In this document: piece by piece, positions 34,415 to 43,916 of the stretch
Layout: each line of letters opens with the position of its first letter
Numbering within the stretch: position 1 is the stretch's first letter
Assembly (NCBI RefSeq): GCF_003012935.1
Contig: NZ_PUDR01000003.1
Span: 1 to 64,000, forward strand
Direction of reading: 5' to 3'
Origin: Pannonibacter carbonis
GTDB lineage: Bacteria; Pseudomonadota; Alphaproteobacteria; Rhizobiales; Stappiaceae
DNA length: 64,000 nt
The notes under the pieces: model-generated
What the model was told of the DNA's origin: nothing
Database searches by the model: none
The model's input: the letters and a program-made list of their open reading frames with translations, nothing else
Made by a program: the position numbers and the translations under genes

Positions 34415-36277
34415 TCAAAAGCCCAGTCTTGCGTAACGCGCTGCCGGATCCCACTGCGTATCCCGCCAGGTCTCCAGCCGCTGCACCAGGCTGGGTACCA
34501 CGGTCACGACCGGTTCACCCTGCGGCACCACGGTGTAGCTGAAATCCTGGTACCAGGGCGTCGTCTCGCGTCCGAACAGGAAGTGCGGTTGATCTTGGCC
34601 GAATGACCAGCATGGCACGGCGTGGCTGCCGGCGAGGTCTGCAACGCTGGTGTTGGCGGAGATGATCAGGTCGCAGCAGCCTGCCAGCGCCGCTGCATCC
34701 ACGAGATTGTTGAACTTGTCGACATCCTCGAAGGGCAGGAAATTCGCGCCGCGTCCCTTGATCAGGAAGTCCAGCTCCCGCTCGATGGAAATATACTGAA
34801 GATTGATGAAGACGATGCCGGGAGTCTCGACGATCGGCGCAAACTCGGGGGCCGAAAGATAGCTCTTGGCCCGGGCCGGGGCGAGGTTGCGTGAGCGCCA
34901 GGAGACCCCGACAACCGGCTTTTCCCGCGCACCGGGAATGCGCTCATGGAACTCTCGCGCCCGTTCGAGATTGATCCGGTAGACGGGATGCTGCGCCTTC
35001 TTGAAGTCCTCGAAGGTCGGGCGCAGGAAATGTGTCAGGTCCGACAGGCATATCTGGCAGTCATAGTCATGCTGCGTCGCGTTGAGGGTGATGGCCTCGA
35101 AGGTCGCCAGCCGCACGGTCGCCTCCGGGAAGCTGATCTCGAAAGGGCCCAGCAGCTTCTGGCTCAGTTCGATGATGACATGTCCGGCCCGCGCGATGAT
35201 CTCCGGCACCATCGTGCCGCTTCTTATAGCGTCGCCAACGCCCTGGTCATTCCACAGCATGATGGTCTTGCCGGTGAGATCCGAGCCATCCCACTCCGGC
35301 TGTTCGAAATTGCGGCACAGGGTTGATGTCAGGCCGGTGCGGAACCGGGCTTTCGCCAGTTTCCAGCCCAGTTCCAGATTGCCAAGGCCGAGATAGGCCA
35401 GCGACATGTTCCACTCGGCGGTCGGAATGTCCTCGGACCAGTTGGCGCGTGCCTTGGCCAGTGCGTCGATGGCCTCCTTCGAGCGTCGCATGGCCTGATA
35501 GATGACGCCGAGCGTGACAAGCCGCCCCGGGTTGTTGGGCTGCGCCGCCACCGCTGCCTCTGCATAGGGCAGGCCGAGGTATGCATCGCCGGTCTTGAAA
35601 TACAGCCGCGCCAGTTCGTGGCTGATGTCGCTGTTCTCGGGGAACAGCTTGTGTGCAGCCAGCAATTCCGGTTCGGTTTCCGCGAATTGCTCCAGCTCGA
35701 ACCGCGCCCTTGCGCGCTGGACCCAGGCTTCCGAGTTGCCTGGATCCAGCTGGACGGCCATCTTGAAGAACTCAAGCGCCTTGCTGTGATCTTTCCGGTC
35801 GCGCAGGATGACACCGTAGTTGCGATAGGCATCGGCGTAAGTTGGCTGGTCCTGGATCAGTTGCAGCAACTGGGCTTCGGCTTCCTCTTCCCGCCCGAGC
35901 TTGGTCAGCGAAATGGCGCGCAGGTTGCGCGCTTCGGGGAGATTGGGAGAGAAGCTCAGCGCCTTGTCCGCGACGACCAGGATTTCGTCCGGCGTGGTCT
36001 CGGGCAGGTCTGACAGGGCGCGCGCGAGATTTGCATAATACGGCCCCCGGTCAGGGGCGAGGGCGATGGCCTTGCGGATGAATTCGACCGCGCGCTTCGG
36101 AAAACCGAGCTGGCGATAGGTCACACCGAGAAGGTTGTTGGCATCGGCCGAGGCCGGGTTCTTCTTCAGGACCGTCTTGTACAGGCGCTGGGCCTTCTCG
36201 ATCTCGCCGGCCTGCTGCAGCGCCAGGGCCTTGCGCAAGGTGTCGAGGGTACCGGCTGCGGCCGACTTCACGTTCAT
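34415..36277 (-). CDS. TPR-repeat protein with C-terminal glycosyltransferase-like domain (FlmG-like)
   Basis: A 620-aa soluble protein. Residues about 10-300 are a series of tetratricopeptide repeats (for example SADANNLLGVTYRQLGFPKR, QLDPGNSEAWVQRAR). The C-terminal part (about 310-600) resembles GT-B glycosyltransferase-like domains and keeps the region ISANTSVADLAGSHAVPC followed by a segment ending TTPWYQDF. The Caulobacter flagellin glycosyltransferase FlmG has the same TPR plus transferase layout and works with a nonulosonic acid pathway. As first gene of the operon with neuA, neuB and neuC, this protein probably attaches the sugar to a protein target such as flagellin. No flagellin gene is in the window. 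Confidence 0.8.
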   Translation of the reverse strand: MNVKSAAAGTLDTLRKALALQQAGEIEKAQRLYKTVLKKNPASADANNLLGVTYRQLGFPKRAVEFIRKAIALAPDRGPYYANLARALSDLPETTPDEILVVADKALSFSPNLPEARNLRAISLTKLGREEEAEAQLLQLIQDQPTYADAYRNYGVILRDRKDHSKALEFFKMAVQLDPGNSEAWVQRARARFELEQFAETEPELLAAHKLFPENSDISHELARLYFKTGDAYLGLPYAEAAVAAQPNNPGRLVTLGVIYQAMRRSKEAIDALAKARANWSEDIPTAEWNMSLAYLGLGNLELGWKLAKARFRTGLTSTLCRNFEQPEWDGSDLTGKTIMLWNDQGVGDAIRSGTMVPEIIARAGHVIIELSQKLLGPFEISFPEATVRLATFEAITLNATQHDYDCQICLSDLTHFLRPTFEDFKKAQHPVYRINLERAREFHERIPGAREKPVVGVSWRSRNLAPARAKSYLSAPEFAPIVETPGIVFINLQYISIERELDFLIKGRGANFLPFEDVDKFNNLVDAAALAGCCDLIISANTSVADLAGSHAVPCWSFGQDQPHFLFGRETTPWYQDFSYTVVPQGEPVVTVVPSLVQRLETWRDTQWDPAARYARLGF

Positions 36278-36361
36278 GCGGGCTCCGGACAGGCTGGTGC
36301 AAGGAATCAGTCAAACTGATCTTAGCAAGAAATGCCTGTCCGGCACTGGTTCATTGCCGTG

Positions 36362-37750
36362 TCAGGCGGTGCGTCCACGACCCTCTGCAGCGCCGGCGAC
36401 GGTCGAGGCGCTGGATACAGCCTGCAGGTCGTTGAAGAACGTTCGCACGTCTTCAGAAATTTGGGACGAACACCTCTTCAGGTCTTCGGCAGATTGCTGG
36501 AACCTGCGGGCCGCCATCTCGGTGTCATTGATTGTTCCGCTCACCCGCTCCACGTTGCCTGACAGCCGTTCGGCACCGTTGGCTGCGCTCTGGATGTTGG
36601 AAGATATTTCTCGCGTGGCTGCGCCCTGTTCCTCGACGGCCGCTGCAAGCGATGCTGTCATGTTGTCGACCTGCTTGACTGTGTCTGAGATCGTGTTGAT
36701 CGACTTGACCGCATTCTGGGTCGCGTTCTGGATTGCGTTGATCTGAGATGAGATTTCTTCCGTTGCCTTTGAGGTCTGGTTCGCCAGTTCCTTCACCTCG
36801 GCAGCGACAACGGCAAAGCCGCGGCCTGCTTCACCGGCGCGCGCCGCCTCAATGGTGGCATTGAGCGCAAGCAGATTGGTCTGTTCTGCAACAGCCTGAA
36901 TGAGGCTGATCACGTCGCCAATGCGCTGGGCAGACTCAGACAGTTTGCCAACTTCGGCCGACGTCCGGTTTGCCTCGCCATTCGCCCGCCTGGCGACGTC
37001 AGATGCGCCGGAAATCTGGCGGGAGATTTCTGCGATCGAGCTTGCCAGTTCCTCCGTGGCAGCTGCGATGGTCTGGATGTTGCCGGTCGTGTTCTGGGAA
37101 ACTTCGCTTGCCGAATTGGCCTCATTCATTGCTGAGGTCGACTGGCTCGACAGGCCTGCGGCTTGTCGTGTTACCTGCTCGGCCTGCGCATCAACGGTTT
37201 TCATCGAGGCATCAACCTTGGTCCGGAATGCTTCGATGGCCGAGCCGATCTGCCGCGACTGCTCCTCCCGCTGCTCCATCAAGACCTCCTGATAGGTCGA
37301 GATCGCAAAGTCGAGGTCCATCATCACGGCCTTGTTGAGGGCGACAAGCTGGCGGTTGGCCCGGGCGGTGGAAAAGCGGTTGCGCTTGAGGACCAGGCCG
37401 ACCAGTTCGTTGAGCACATACTGGTAGCCGGCAATGTACCATTTGGGCTCCAGGCCAATGCGCACATGCGCGCGGCCGATCCGGCCAATGCTCTCGACGT
37501 ATTGCTGGTCGAAGTTCCCCGAGAACAGGCGCGCCCAATGGGTGGCCTGCGCTGTCTTCAACTGGCTGTCCCGCGTCCCGATCAGCCGGGCCATGGTTGG
37601 GTCTGCCTTGACATGTGCGTAGAAGCCGTCAAGCACAACCGGGAGCGCCTTTTCGACAATTGGCCACAACTGGCGCAAGGTTTCCTGCGTGTCTTTATCA
37701 ATGCGCGCGAAGCGCAGCCTTGCCGTGACGTCGTAGGAATATGCGCTCAT
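36362..37750 (-). CDS. Globin-coupled methyl-accepting chemotaxis protein (HemAT-like)
   Basis: A 462-aa cytoplasmic chemoreceptor. Residues about 10-165 form a protoglobin-type sensor domain with a proximal haem ligand candidate His95 in [12 protein letters not shown] and the following [10 protein letters not shown] helix. Residues about 180-440 are the MCP signalling coiled coil with the tip [20 protein letters not shown]. No transmembrane helix is present. Proteins of this type bind O2 through haem and steer aerotaxis. An imperfect CtrA-like half-site (TTAACCA) lies at 37761-37767 just before the start. Confidence 0.92.
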   Translation of the reverse strand: MSAYSYDVTARLRFARIDKDTQETLRQLWPIVEKALPVVLDGFYAHVKADPTMARLIGTRDSQLKTAQATHWARLFSGNFDQQYVESIGRIGRAHVRIGLEPKWYIAGYQYVLNELVGLVLKRNRFSTARANRQLVALNKAVMMDLDFAISTYQEVLMEQREEQSRQIGSAIEAFRTKVDASMKTVDAQAEQVTRQAAGLSSQSTSAMNEANSASEVSQNTTGNIQTIAAATEELASSIAEISRQISGASDVARRANGEANRTSAEVGKLSESAQRIGDVISLIQAVAEQTNLLALNATIEAARAGEAGRGFAVVAAEVKELANQTSKATEEISSQINAIQNATQNAVKSINTISDTVKQVDNMTASLAAAVEEQGAATREISSNIQSAANGAERLSGNVERVSGTINDTEMAARRFQQSAEDLKRCSSQISEDVRTFFNDLQAVSSASTVAGAAEGRGRTA

Positions 37751-38161
37751 GATGCCCTCGTGGTTAATACCGTAAGGGTATCCTCTGTCTTCGGTGTGAA
37801 TATGGGGTTAAGCAGATGTGTGACACGTCAGAATTGTAAATAAAAATCCTTTAGTTGCTTGAAAAGCAGGAGGTGTGAGTTAATCTCGTGACAAGTTCAT
37901 TAGGAAAAATGCGAATGTTGCTGTCATTTCATCAGGGTATATCATTGTAAAAAATAGCAGTCCTGGCGATTGGATGACATGGTCTACGCATCACTACGGA
38001 CCGCTTCAATTAAGCATATTTTCTGCGAGGCGACCCGAACGCAGTTGCTCATTGATGGGGCTTGTTGCCCGATCGTCGGGAAGCGCATACGAAAAGCACA
38101 GCACCAGGTCAACTTGAACCGGCCGCAAGTCCGCAGAACGTCGCTAAGTCTTTGAAGGGAA
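37751..38161. other. AT-rich intergenic region upstream of the globin chemoreceptor
   Basis: A 411-bp region with low GC relative to its surroundings (for example AATTGTAAATAAAAATCC near 37833). It is the upstream regulatory region of the chemoreceptor gene and lies downstream of the tRNA. A possible 61-codon frame at 37970-38155 has no ribosome site or recognisable sequence and is not called. Confidence 0.6.
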
Positions 38162-38236
38162 TGGTGGGCGATGCAGGGATTGAACCTGCGACCTTTCCGG
38201 TGTGAACGGAACGCTCTCCCGCTGAGCTAATCGCCC
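38162..38236 (-). tRNA. tRNA-Val (anticodon CAC)
   Basis: The minus strand folds as a full cloverleaf: acceptor arm GGGCGAT/ATCGCCC, D arm GCTC/GAGC, anticodon arm TTCCG/CGGAA with loop TTCACAC (anticodon CAC), T arm GCAGG/CCTGC with TTCAATC loop, discriminator A and an encoded CCA. It reads the valine codon GTG. Confidence 0.97.
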
Positions 38237-38376
38237 GCGCCGCTTGGGCCGGTGGCGGCTAATTAGAGGAAACCGCCGGGCCATGCAACAGCCAAGGGCA
38301 ATATTTTTGGTGGCTATGCACACACCGGGGTTTGCACTGGTCTGCCCAGTCTTGCAGGGCGCGTGTTTGCATGCGG

Positions 38377-39060
38377 TCAGGCCGTCGCCTGCTCCGTGCC
38401 CCGGCAGAGCGCTGCGACGGTATCGGGCAGCTCGGAAAAATGCGAGATGACCCGGTCAGGTCCCAGATCCCGGACGGGTACATTGGCATAGCCGAAGTCG
38501 ACCGCAATGACGGGGAGGGAGGCTGAACGGGCAGCGGCGATATCCGTCGCCGTGTCGCCGATCATCACGGAGCCAACAGGCTCGCCGCCAGCACGCCTGA
38601 TCGCCCCGAGCACCGGGCGCGCATCCGGTTTCGGCTGGGCATAGGTGTCGCCGCCGATGATCGAGCCGAACAGGGGCGTCAGGCGCAGTTCATCGAGCAG
38701 CAACCGGGCAAGGGCTTCAGCCTTGTTGGTGCAGATTGCCAGACGCCAGCCGCCGGAACGGAGCGTTTCAAGCGCGTCGACAGCGCCCGGATAGGGGCGG
38801 CTGACCTCGGCGATGTTGTTGGCATAGTGATCCAGGAACAGCGTCCGCATCGGCGTCAGCAGGGCGTCGTCCGGGGCGATGCCATTGTGTTCCAGCCCAA
38901 GCCGCAGCAGGGGCAGGGCGCCGAAGCCGGCATGCGGGCGTGCAATGGCCTCCGGGACAGGCTGATGGCCGTGCAGTTGCAGCGTTGCATTCAACGCGCC
39001 GACAAGGTCGCCGGCAGTATCAACAAGGGTGCCGTCAAGGTCAAAGACAAGCACTGTCAC
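38377..39060 (-). CDS. gph: HAD-family phosphoglycolate phosphatase
   Basis: A 227-aa HAD hydrolase with all four motifs: DLDGTLVDTAGD (nucleophile Asp and acid/base Asp), the CTNKAEALA threonine region, a Lys in the middle, and MIGDTATDIAAA. The helical cap inserted after motif I fits phosphoglycolate phosphatase, which removes the phosphate from 2-phosphoglycolate formed in DNA repair or by oxygenation. The start is a GTG at 39060 with a strong AGGAGGAG site 8 bp upstream; no ATG fits the conserved start. Confidence 0.85.
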   Translation of the reverse strand: MTVLVFDLDGTLVDTAGDLVGALNATLQLHGHQPVPEAIARPHAGFGALPLLRLGLEHNGIAPDDALLTPMRTLFLDHYANNIAEVSRPYPGAVDALETLRSGGWRLAICTNKAEALARLLLDELRLTPLFGSIIGGDTYAQPKPDARPVLGAIRRAGGEPVGSVMIGDTATDIAAARSASLPVIAVDFGYANVPVRDLGPDRVISHFSELPDTVAALCRGTEQATA

Positions 39061-39151
39061 GGCTCTCTCCTCCTGGATCGCGCCTTGTGAGCAATAGGTG
39101 AGCCGCTGCCGGGGCGCAACCCCGACAATCGGCTCATCTGTGATGGAGGCG

Positions 39152-40927
39152 TCAGAGCCGGTAAGCCGTGCGCAGGCCGCCCCAGTGCCGGCCGGCCACG
39201 GTGATCGGCACATCCACCTCCTGCATCCAGACGACATTCCCGTTGCCCATGTCGCGGGCATAAGTCTGGATCAGCACAGGGCGGGAGTTGCGTGCCGCGC
39301 TCAAGCCGGCCCGGTCGTCGAAGATGCGGCGGTTGCGGCAGTTGGCGGCGTTCCAAACAGGATCACCTGGCTTTTGCGGCTTGGAATAGACTTTGTTGTG
39401 CACCGGCAGATAGCCGTTGCGGTCAACGGCCGCGCAAAAGGCCATGGATGGCTCGCTGCTCAGCAACGGCTCCAGGATGCCGGGCAGTATTTCTTCCAGC
39501 CGCGCCAGCGCGCGTGTTTCGAACTGCTGCGGGTTGGTGCCGGCAATCAGCTTGTAGGTCGTGTCGAACAGGTCGTTCAGTGTCAGCTTGCGGGTGTCGA
39601 GCAGGTTCTGGATGGCAGTGCTGATCCGCTGAGCGCCCTCTTTTGCCCGCTGCACGGCGGCAGAATACTCGCCCTGCAGCCGTACGATGCGCTTGTCGAG
39701 CGCGTCGCTGGTGGCCGCGTCCATCTTGAGGAACCTGCAATGCAGGCCATTGTCCGAGCGGTTGACGATCTGCAGTTCCATTTCCCCGAGCCCGTCCAGC
39801 ACGAGGCGTGCTTCAGCCGGGAAGGGAACCTTTTCAAGGCCTTCCGGTTTGAGCAGTGCGCCGGCATGCGAGATATCGCGGGTCTCGATGCGATGGACTT
39901 CGCCGCGAATGAGCAACCGGCCGCTGATGCGGGCCGGCAGGCGGTCCTCGACACGCCGGTCACCAATGGAGCTCTGGCGCACCATCATGGTGAAGCGCGG
40001 CCCGAGCCCGGCGGCGGCCTGCGCCATCTTTGCCGCGGCATCCATGGCCTGGCTGCCACTGTCCTCGGCCTGTGCCGTCGCAGCTTCGATGTCGCCGATC
40101 CGGCTGGCCACCTGCTGCACGAAGCGGGCAGTCTCTTCGGCGCGTTCATTGATCTGGTGTGTGGCGCCGAGCTGTTCGCTCACTGCTTGTTCCACATCGG
40201 CAAAGGTCGGTCGCAATTCGCCGATCATGTCGATGATGCGGCTGACCGAGGTAATGCTGGCTTCGGCTGAGGCCTGCAACCTGTCGATATTCGACACGAT
40301 GACGTCCGTCGCCTTCTGCGTCTCCACCGACAGGGCCTTGACCTCGCTGGCGACGACCGCAAAGCCCTTGCCGGCTTCCCCGGCCCGCGCTGCCTCGATG
40401 GTGGCGTTGAGGGCCAGCAGGTTTGTCTGCTTGGCGACATCGGAGATCAGGCGGACGACATTGGCGATGTCTCCGATGGCTGACTTGAGGTCGAGAACAC
40501 CAGAATTTGCCTCATCTGCCACGGTGCGGGCGTTTTCCGACAGTTGGGTCGAGCGTTGAACCTGGCTGCTGATCCGGCCGGACGCGGCAGCCAGTTCACC
40601 GATGGAGGCGGCAAGCTCGCCCGCATTCTGGGTGGCAATCGTCGCCTGGTCGCGCAGGTCCGCCCCATCGCGGCGGATCCCTTCCAGAACTGAAAACTGT
40701 TCTGAAATCTGATGCTTGAGGTCTTCCGCCTGCTTGCCGATCGCTGTCGCAGCGGCATTCAGGTCAGACTCGATTGCATCAAAAGTATGTTCGGCTTCGA
40801 TCCGTTGCTGATCGGCGTTTTCGGCGCTGTCCGGCGTCTGCATTACGCGGCCTGACTCTTCTGTGGCATTCTGTGCTGCAACGGCAACGTCGCGTGACTT
40901 CCGAATTCGCTTGAGAAGGGAGGCCAT
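39152..40927 (-). CDS. Cytoplasmic chemoreceptor with PilZ domain and C-terminal sensor domain
   Basis: A 591-aa protein with no membrane segments and an inverted order of parts. The MCP signalling domain comes first (about 60-310; tip [20 protein letters not shown] at about 164-183). A PilZ domain follows (about 320-405) with the c-di-GMP motifs RxxxR (Arg325/Arg329) and DISHAG (351-356). The C-terminal part (about 440-590) resembles cache-type domains found at the C-end of some soluble receptors ([33 protein letters not shown]). It probably couples c-di-GMP and another signal to the chemotaxis machinery. An exact CtrA half-site (TTAACCAT) overlaps the start codon. Confidence 0.88.
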   Translation of the reverse strand: MASLLKRIRKSRDVAVAAQNATEESGRVMQTPDSAENADQQRIEAEHTFDAIESDLNAAATAIGKQAEDLKHQISEQFSVLEGIRRDGADLRDQATIATQNAGELAASIGELAAASGRISSQVQRSTQLSENARTVADEANSGVLDLKSAIGDIANVVRLISDVAKQTNLLALNATIEAARAGEAGKGFAVVASEVKALSVETQKATDVIVSNIDRLQASAEASITSVSRIIDMIGELRPTFADVEQAVSEQLGATHQINERAEETARFVQQVASRIGDIEAATAQAEDSGSQAMDAAAKMAQAAAGLGPRFTMMVRQSSIGDRRVEDRLPARISGRLLIRGEVHRIETRDISHAGALLKPEGLEKVPFPAEARLVLDGLGEMELQIVNRSDNGLHCRFLKMDAATSDALDKRIVRLQGEYSAAVQRAKEGAQRISTAIQNLLDTRKLTLNDLFDTTYKLIAGTNPQQFETRALARLEEILPGILEPLLSSEPSMAFCAAVDRNGYLPVHNKVYSKPQKPGDPVWNAANCRNRRIFDDRAGLSAARNSRPVLIQTYARDMGNGNVVWMQEVDVPITVAGRHWGGLRTAYRL

Positions 40928-40933
40928 GGTTAA
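40926..40933 (-). promoter_or_regulatory. CtrA-like half-site TTAACCAT at the chemoreceptor start
   Basis: On the minus strand the sequence CTTAACCAT runs into the start codon of the PilZ chemoreceptor. TTAACCAT is the CtrA half-site of alphaproteobacteria. A 7-of-8 match (TTAACCAC) sits just before the other chemoreceptor gene at about 37760-37767. A site so close to the start could act by repression; an 8-bp match may be chance. Confidence 0.3.
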
Positions 40934-41128
40934 GGATCCGGATCGAGGAATACTGTAATTTACATTCTGGGTCCTTGTCCTTTAGGGAGAGTTAAGAGAC
41001 AGCCCCTGATTGCATATCCTTTAGGCAAATCAGGCCGGCGCCAGATCGTCTTTGCCCTGTTCGGTCGTGCGTGCTAAGCAGCGCCGACACGGCGGTACAC
41101 GACCGGGACCTGCGAACAAGAGGTGACC

Positions 41129-41821
41129 ATGAGCGACGACTGGAAGCGTCTGGCGGCGGAAGCTGCCCTGCAGGAGGTCCGCTCCGGAATGAAGATCGGC
41201 ATCGGCACCGGATCGACTGCGGAACATTTCGTTCGGGCCCTTAGCCGCGCTGTTGCCGACGGCCTCGAAGTGACCGGCGTGCCGACGTCAGAACGCACCG
41301 CCACCCTTGCGCGCGAGCTGGCAATTCCGCTCTCCACCCTGGACGAGATCCCGGTGCTGGATCTCACCATCGACGGTGCCGACGAGATCGATCCGCAACT
41401 GCGCCTGATCAAGGGCGGCGGCGGCGCGCATCTGCGGGAAAAGATCGTGGCGGCGGCGTCCGGTACGCTGGTTGTCATTGCCGACCACACCAAGCTGGTT
41501 CCCGTTCTGGGCAAGTTTCCGCTGCCGATCGAAGTCGTTCCCTTCGGCCTCGGTGCGACACGCAAGGCAATTGAAGCGGTTCTCTCCCGCCACAACCTGC
41601 CGGTCACCTTGGCGATGCGGGGAGGCTCTGACCATCCTTTTGTCACAGATGGCGGTCACTACATCCTCGACGCTGCCCTTGGCGCGATCCCCGATCCGGA
41701 CAAACTGGCAACTGATCTGGTTGCCATACCGGGTGTCGTGGAGCATGGCTTCTTCATTGGACTGGCAGGCAAAGCCTATGTTGCCGGTCCTGATGGTGTC
41801 CGCACGGTGACGGCCGCCTGA
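41129..41821 (+). CDS. rpiA: Ribose-5-phosphate isomerase A
   Basis: A 230-aa RpiA with the family's motifs: [11 protein letters not shown] near the N-terminus, [29 protein letters not shown] (catalytic Asp, Glu and Lys region) and [19 protein letters not shown]. It interconverts ribose- and ribulose-5-phosphate in the pentose phosphate pathway. The ATG at 41129 has AGAGG upstream; an in-frame GTG 6 bp earlier is less likely. It is first of a plus-strand group with a DUF2059 gene and gor. Confidence 0.95.
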   Translation: MSDDWKRLAAEAALQEVRSGMKIGIGTGSTAEHFVRALSRAVADGLEVTGVPTSERTATLARELAIPLSTLDEIPVLDLTIDGADEIDPQLRLIKGGGGAHLREKIVAAASGTLVVIADHTKLVPVLGKFPLPIEVVPFGLGATRKAIEAVLSRHNLPVTLAMRGGSDHPFVTDGGHYILDAALGAIPDPDKLATDLVAIPGVVEHGFFIGLAGKAYVAGPDGVRTVTAA

Positions 41822-41889
41822 GGGCTCTGAGCGAGCCCCGGGCAGGTGCCCCCTGCGACCCGGTTACTTTTGAGCACTGGAGTTTGACG

Positions 41890-42405
41890 ATGAAACTGAT
41901 CCCCACCCTCAAGGCCCTGCCGATGCTGGCGGCTGCGATTGTCGCCGGCGGTCTGACCATGCCGATGGCCAGCGCCCAGGAACTGAGCGATGCTCATCTT
42001 GCCGCCGCCCGCCGTGCCGTTCTGGCCGCTGGCGCACTGCAGAGCTTCGACGAGATCCTGCCGATCCTGGCCGAGCAGACCAAGACCATCTTCATCCAGT
42101 CCGATCCGTCCGTGACGCCGGTGATCGAGGAAGTCACCAGCGAAGTGGCGCTTAATCTGGCGGATCGTCGTCCGGATCTGAACAAGGTTGTCTACGAGGT
42201 CTGGGCCCGCCGCTTGAGCGAAGAAGAGCTGACCCAGATCGGTGACTTCTACGAAAGCCCGATCGGCAAGAAGCTGACCGAGCTTGGGCCGCAGTTGACG
42301 GCGCTGTCCATCGGTGCGGCGCAGCAGTGGCAGGACGAGATCTCCATCGAGATGGTTCGCGCTGTTCGCACCGAGCTGGAAAAGCGCGGCGTGGTCAAGC
42401 AGTAA
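41890..42405 (+). CDS. DUF2059 domain-containing exported protein
   Basis: A 171-aa protein with a signal peptide (about 1-30, cleavage after ASA in MPMASAQ) followed by a helical DUF2059 domain containing the typical LSEEELTQIGDFYESPIGKK segment. It is predicted periplasmic. Function is unknown. It lies 68 bp after rpiA and before gor; this order (rpiA, DUF2059, gor) recurs, as I recall, in related alphaproteobacteria. A GGAG ribosome site precedes the ATG at 41890. Confidence 0.88.
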   Translation: MKLIPTLKALPMLAAAIVAGGLTMPMASAQELSDAHLAAARRAVLAAGALQSFDEILPILAEQTKTIFIQSDPSVTPVIEEVTSEVALNLADRRPDLNKVVYEVWARRLSEEELTQIGDFYESPIGKKLTELGPQLTALSIGAAQQWQDEISIEMVRAVRTELEKRGVVKQ

Positions 42406-42423
42406 GACAACCCCTTTCCTCCG

Positions 42424-42456
42424 AACGGCCCCGAACTTCGGGGCCGTTTGTGTTTG
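42424..42456 (+). terminator. Rho-independent terminator after the DUF2059 gene
   Basis: A perfect 10-bp stem AACGGCCCCG / CGGGGCCGTT (42424-42433 with 42439-42448, 5-nt loop) is followed by TGTGTTTGG. It lies 18 bp past the stop and separates the rpiA-DUF2059 transcript from gor. Confidence 0.85.
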
Positions 42457-42517
42457 GAGGGGTTGAAGGCGGACGGTATCCGGACGACATCAGGTGAAAC
42501 AACGGCAGGACACGGAC

Positions 42518-43894
42518 ATGAGCGATTTCGATTATGATCTCTTTGTCATCGGCGGTGGATCGGGCGGCGTGCGGGCAGCACGCATCGCGGCCACCCATGG
42601 TGCGCGCGTCGCCATCGCCGAGGAATACCGCTACGGCGGCACCTGTGTCATTCGCGGCTGCGTGCCCAAGAAGCTGTTCGTCTATGCCTCCCGCTTCTCC
42701 GAAGAGTTCGAGGACGCCGAGGGCTTTGGCTGGCACGTTGGCGAGCGCAGTTTCGACTGGTCCCGCCTGATCGCCGGCAAGGACAAGGAAATCGCCCGGC
42801 TCGAGGGCATCTACCGGCGCAATCTGGAGCGCACCGGTGTCGAACTGTTCGACAGCCGCGCCGTGCTGGAGGGGCCGCACACGGTGCGCCTTACCGCCAG
42901 CGACCGGATCATTTCCGCCCGCTACATCCTTATTGCCACCGGTGCCACACCGAATGTCGACCCGGATCTGCCCGGCGGCGAGCATGTCATCACTTCGAAT
43001 GAAGCTTTTCACCTGGCCGAAATGCCGAAACGCGTCGTTGTGGCTGGCGGTGGATATATTGCGGTCGAGTTTGCCGGCATCTTCAATGGTCTCGGCGCAG
43101 AAACCACGCTGATCTATCGCGGCGAGGAAATCCTGCGTGGCTTTGATGACGACATGCGCAAGGCCTTGCATGAGGAGATGGAAAAGAAGGGCATCCGCAT
43201 CCTCACCCATGACACCTTTGTTGCCATCGAGAAGGCGGCAGATGGTTCGGTCATTGGTACCACCCGTAAGGGCGAGACGCTGGCTGCCGACCAGATCCTG
43301 TTCGCCATCGGCCGCCGCCCTAACATTGCTGGTCTCGGCCTGGAGAAGGCAGGTGTCGAGGTGACGGACGGCGGCGCGATCCGCGTCGACGCTGCCTCCT
43401 GCACCAGTGTTCCCTCGATCTATGCCGTCGGCGATGTCACCGACCGGGCCAACCTGACCCCGGTTGCCATCCGCGAGGGCCATGCCTTCGCTGACACGGT
43501 GTTTGGCAACAAGCCCTGGACCGTCGACCACAGCCTGATCGCGACGGCGGTGTTCTCGCAGCCGGAGCTTGGCACCGTTGGCCTGTCGCAGGCCGGGGCG
43601 CTGAAGCGCACGCCGAACCTGGACATCTACAAGACCAGCTTCCGCCCGATGAAACACACGCTGAGCGGCCGCGACGAGAAGATGCACATGAAGCTGATCG
43701 TCGATGCCGACAGCGACAAGGTGCTCGGCGTGCATATTCTCGGGCCTGATGCCGGCGAGCTGGCCCAGGTTCTCGGCATTACGCTGGAAATGGGCGCGAC
43801 CAAGGCCGACTTTGACCGGACAATCGCCGTTCATCCGACCGCCGCCGAGGAGCTTGTGACCATGCGCGAGCCGACCGAACGCCTGCGCGGCTGA
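42518..43894 (+). CDS. gor: Glutathione-disulfide reductase
   Basis: A 458-aa FAD/NAD(P) disulfide oxidoreductase. Visible are the FAD loop IGGGSGGVRAA, the redox pair in GGTCVIRGCVPKK, the NADPH loop VVAGGGYIAVEFAGI, the AVGDVTDR stretch and the C-terminal active-site AVHPTAAEELVTM with the catalytic His. The second NADP arginine pattern and overall length favour glutathione reductase over lipoamide or mercuric reductases. It regenerates reduced glutathione in the cytoplasm. The gene ends 22 bp before the convergent amine oxidase gene and no terminator is seen between them. Confidence 0.93.
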   Translation: MSDFDYDLFVIGGGSGGVRAARIAATHGARVAIAEEYRYGGTCVIRGCVPKKLFVYASRFSEEFEDAEGFGWHVGERSFDWSRLIAGKDKEIARLEGIYRRNLERTGVELFDSRAVLEGPHTVRLTASDRIISARYILIATGATPNVDPDLPGGEHVITSNEAFHLAEMPKRVVVAGGGYIAVEFAGIFNGLGAETTLIYRGEEILRGFDDDMRKALHEEMEKKGIRILTHDTFVAIEKAADGSVIGTTRKGETLAADQILFAIGRRPNIAGLGLEKAGVEVTDGGAIRVDAASCTSVPSIYAVGDVTDRANLTPVAIREGHAFADTVFGNKPWTVDHSLIATAVFSQPELGTVGLSQAGALKRTPNLDIYKTSFRPMKHTLSGRDEKMHMKLIVDADSDKVLGVHILGPDAGELAQVLGITLEMGATKADFDRTIAVHPTAAEELVTMREPTERLRG

Positions 43895-43916
43895 TCTTGG
43901 ACAAGGGATTGACGGC

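Noticed and set aside
37970-38155. Possible 61-codon gene between the globin chemoreceptor and tRNA-Val
   Set aside because: No ribosome binding site, no signal or domain, and AT-rich intergenic composition.
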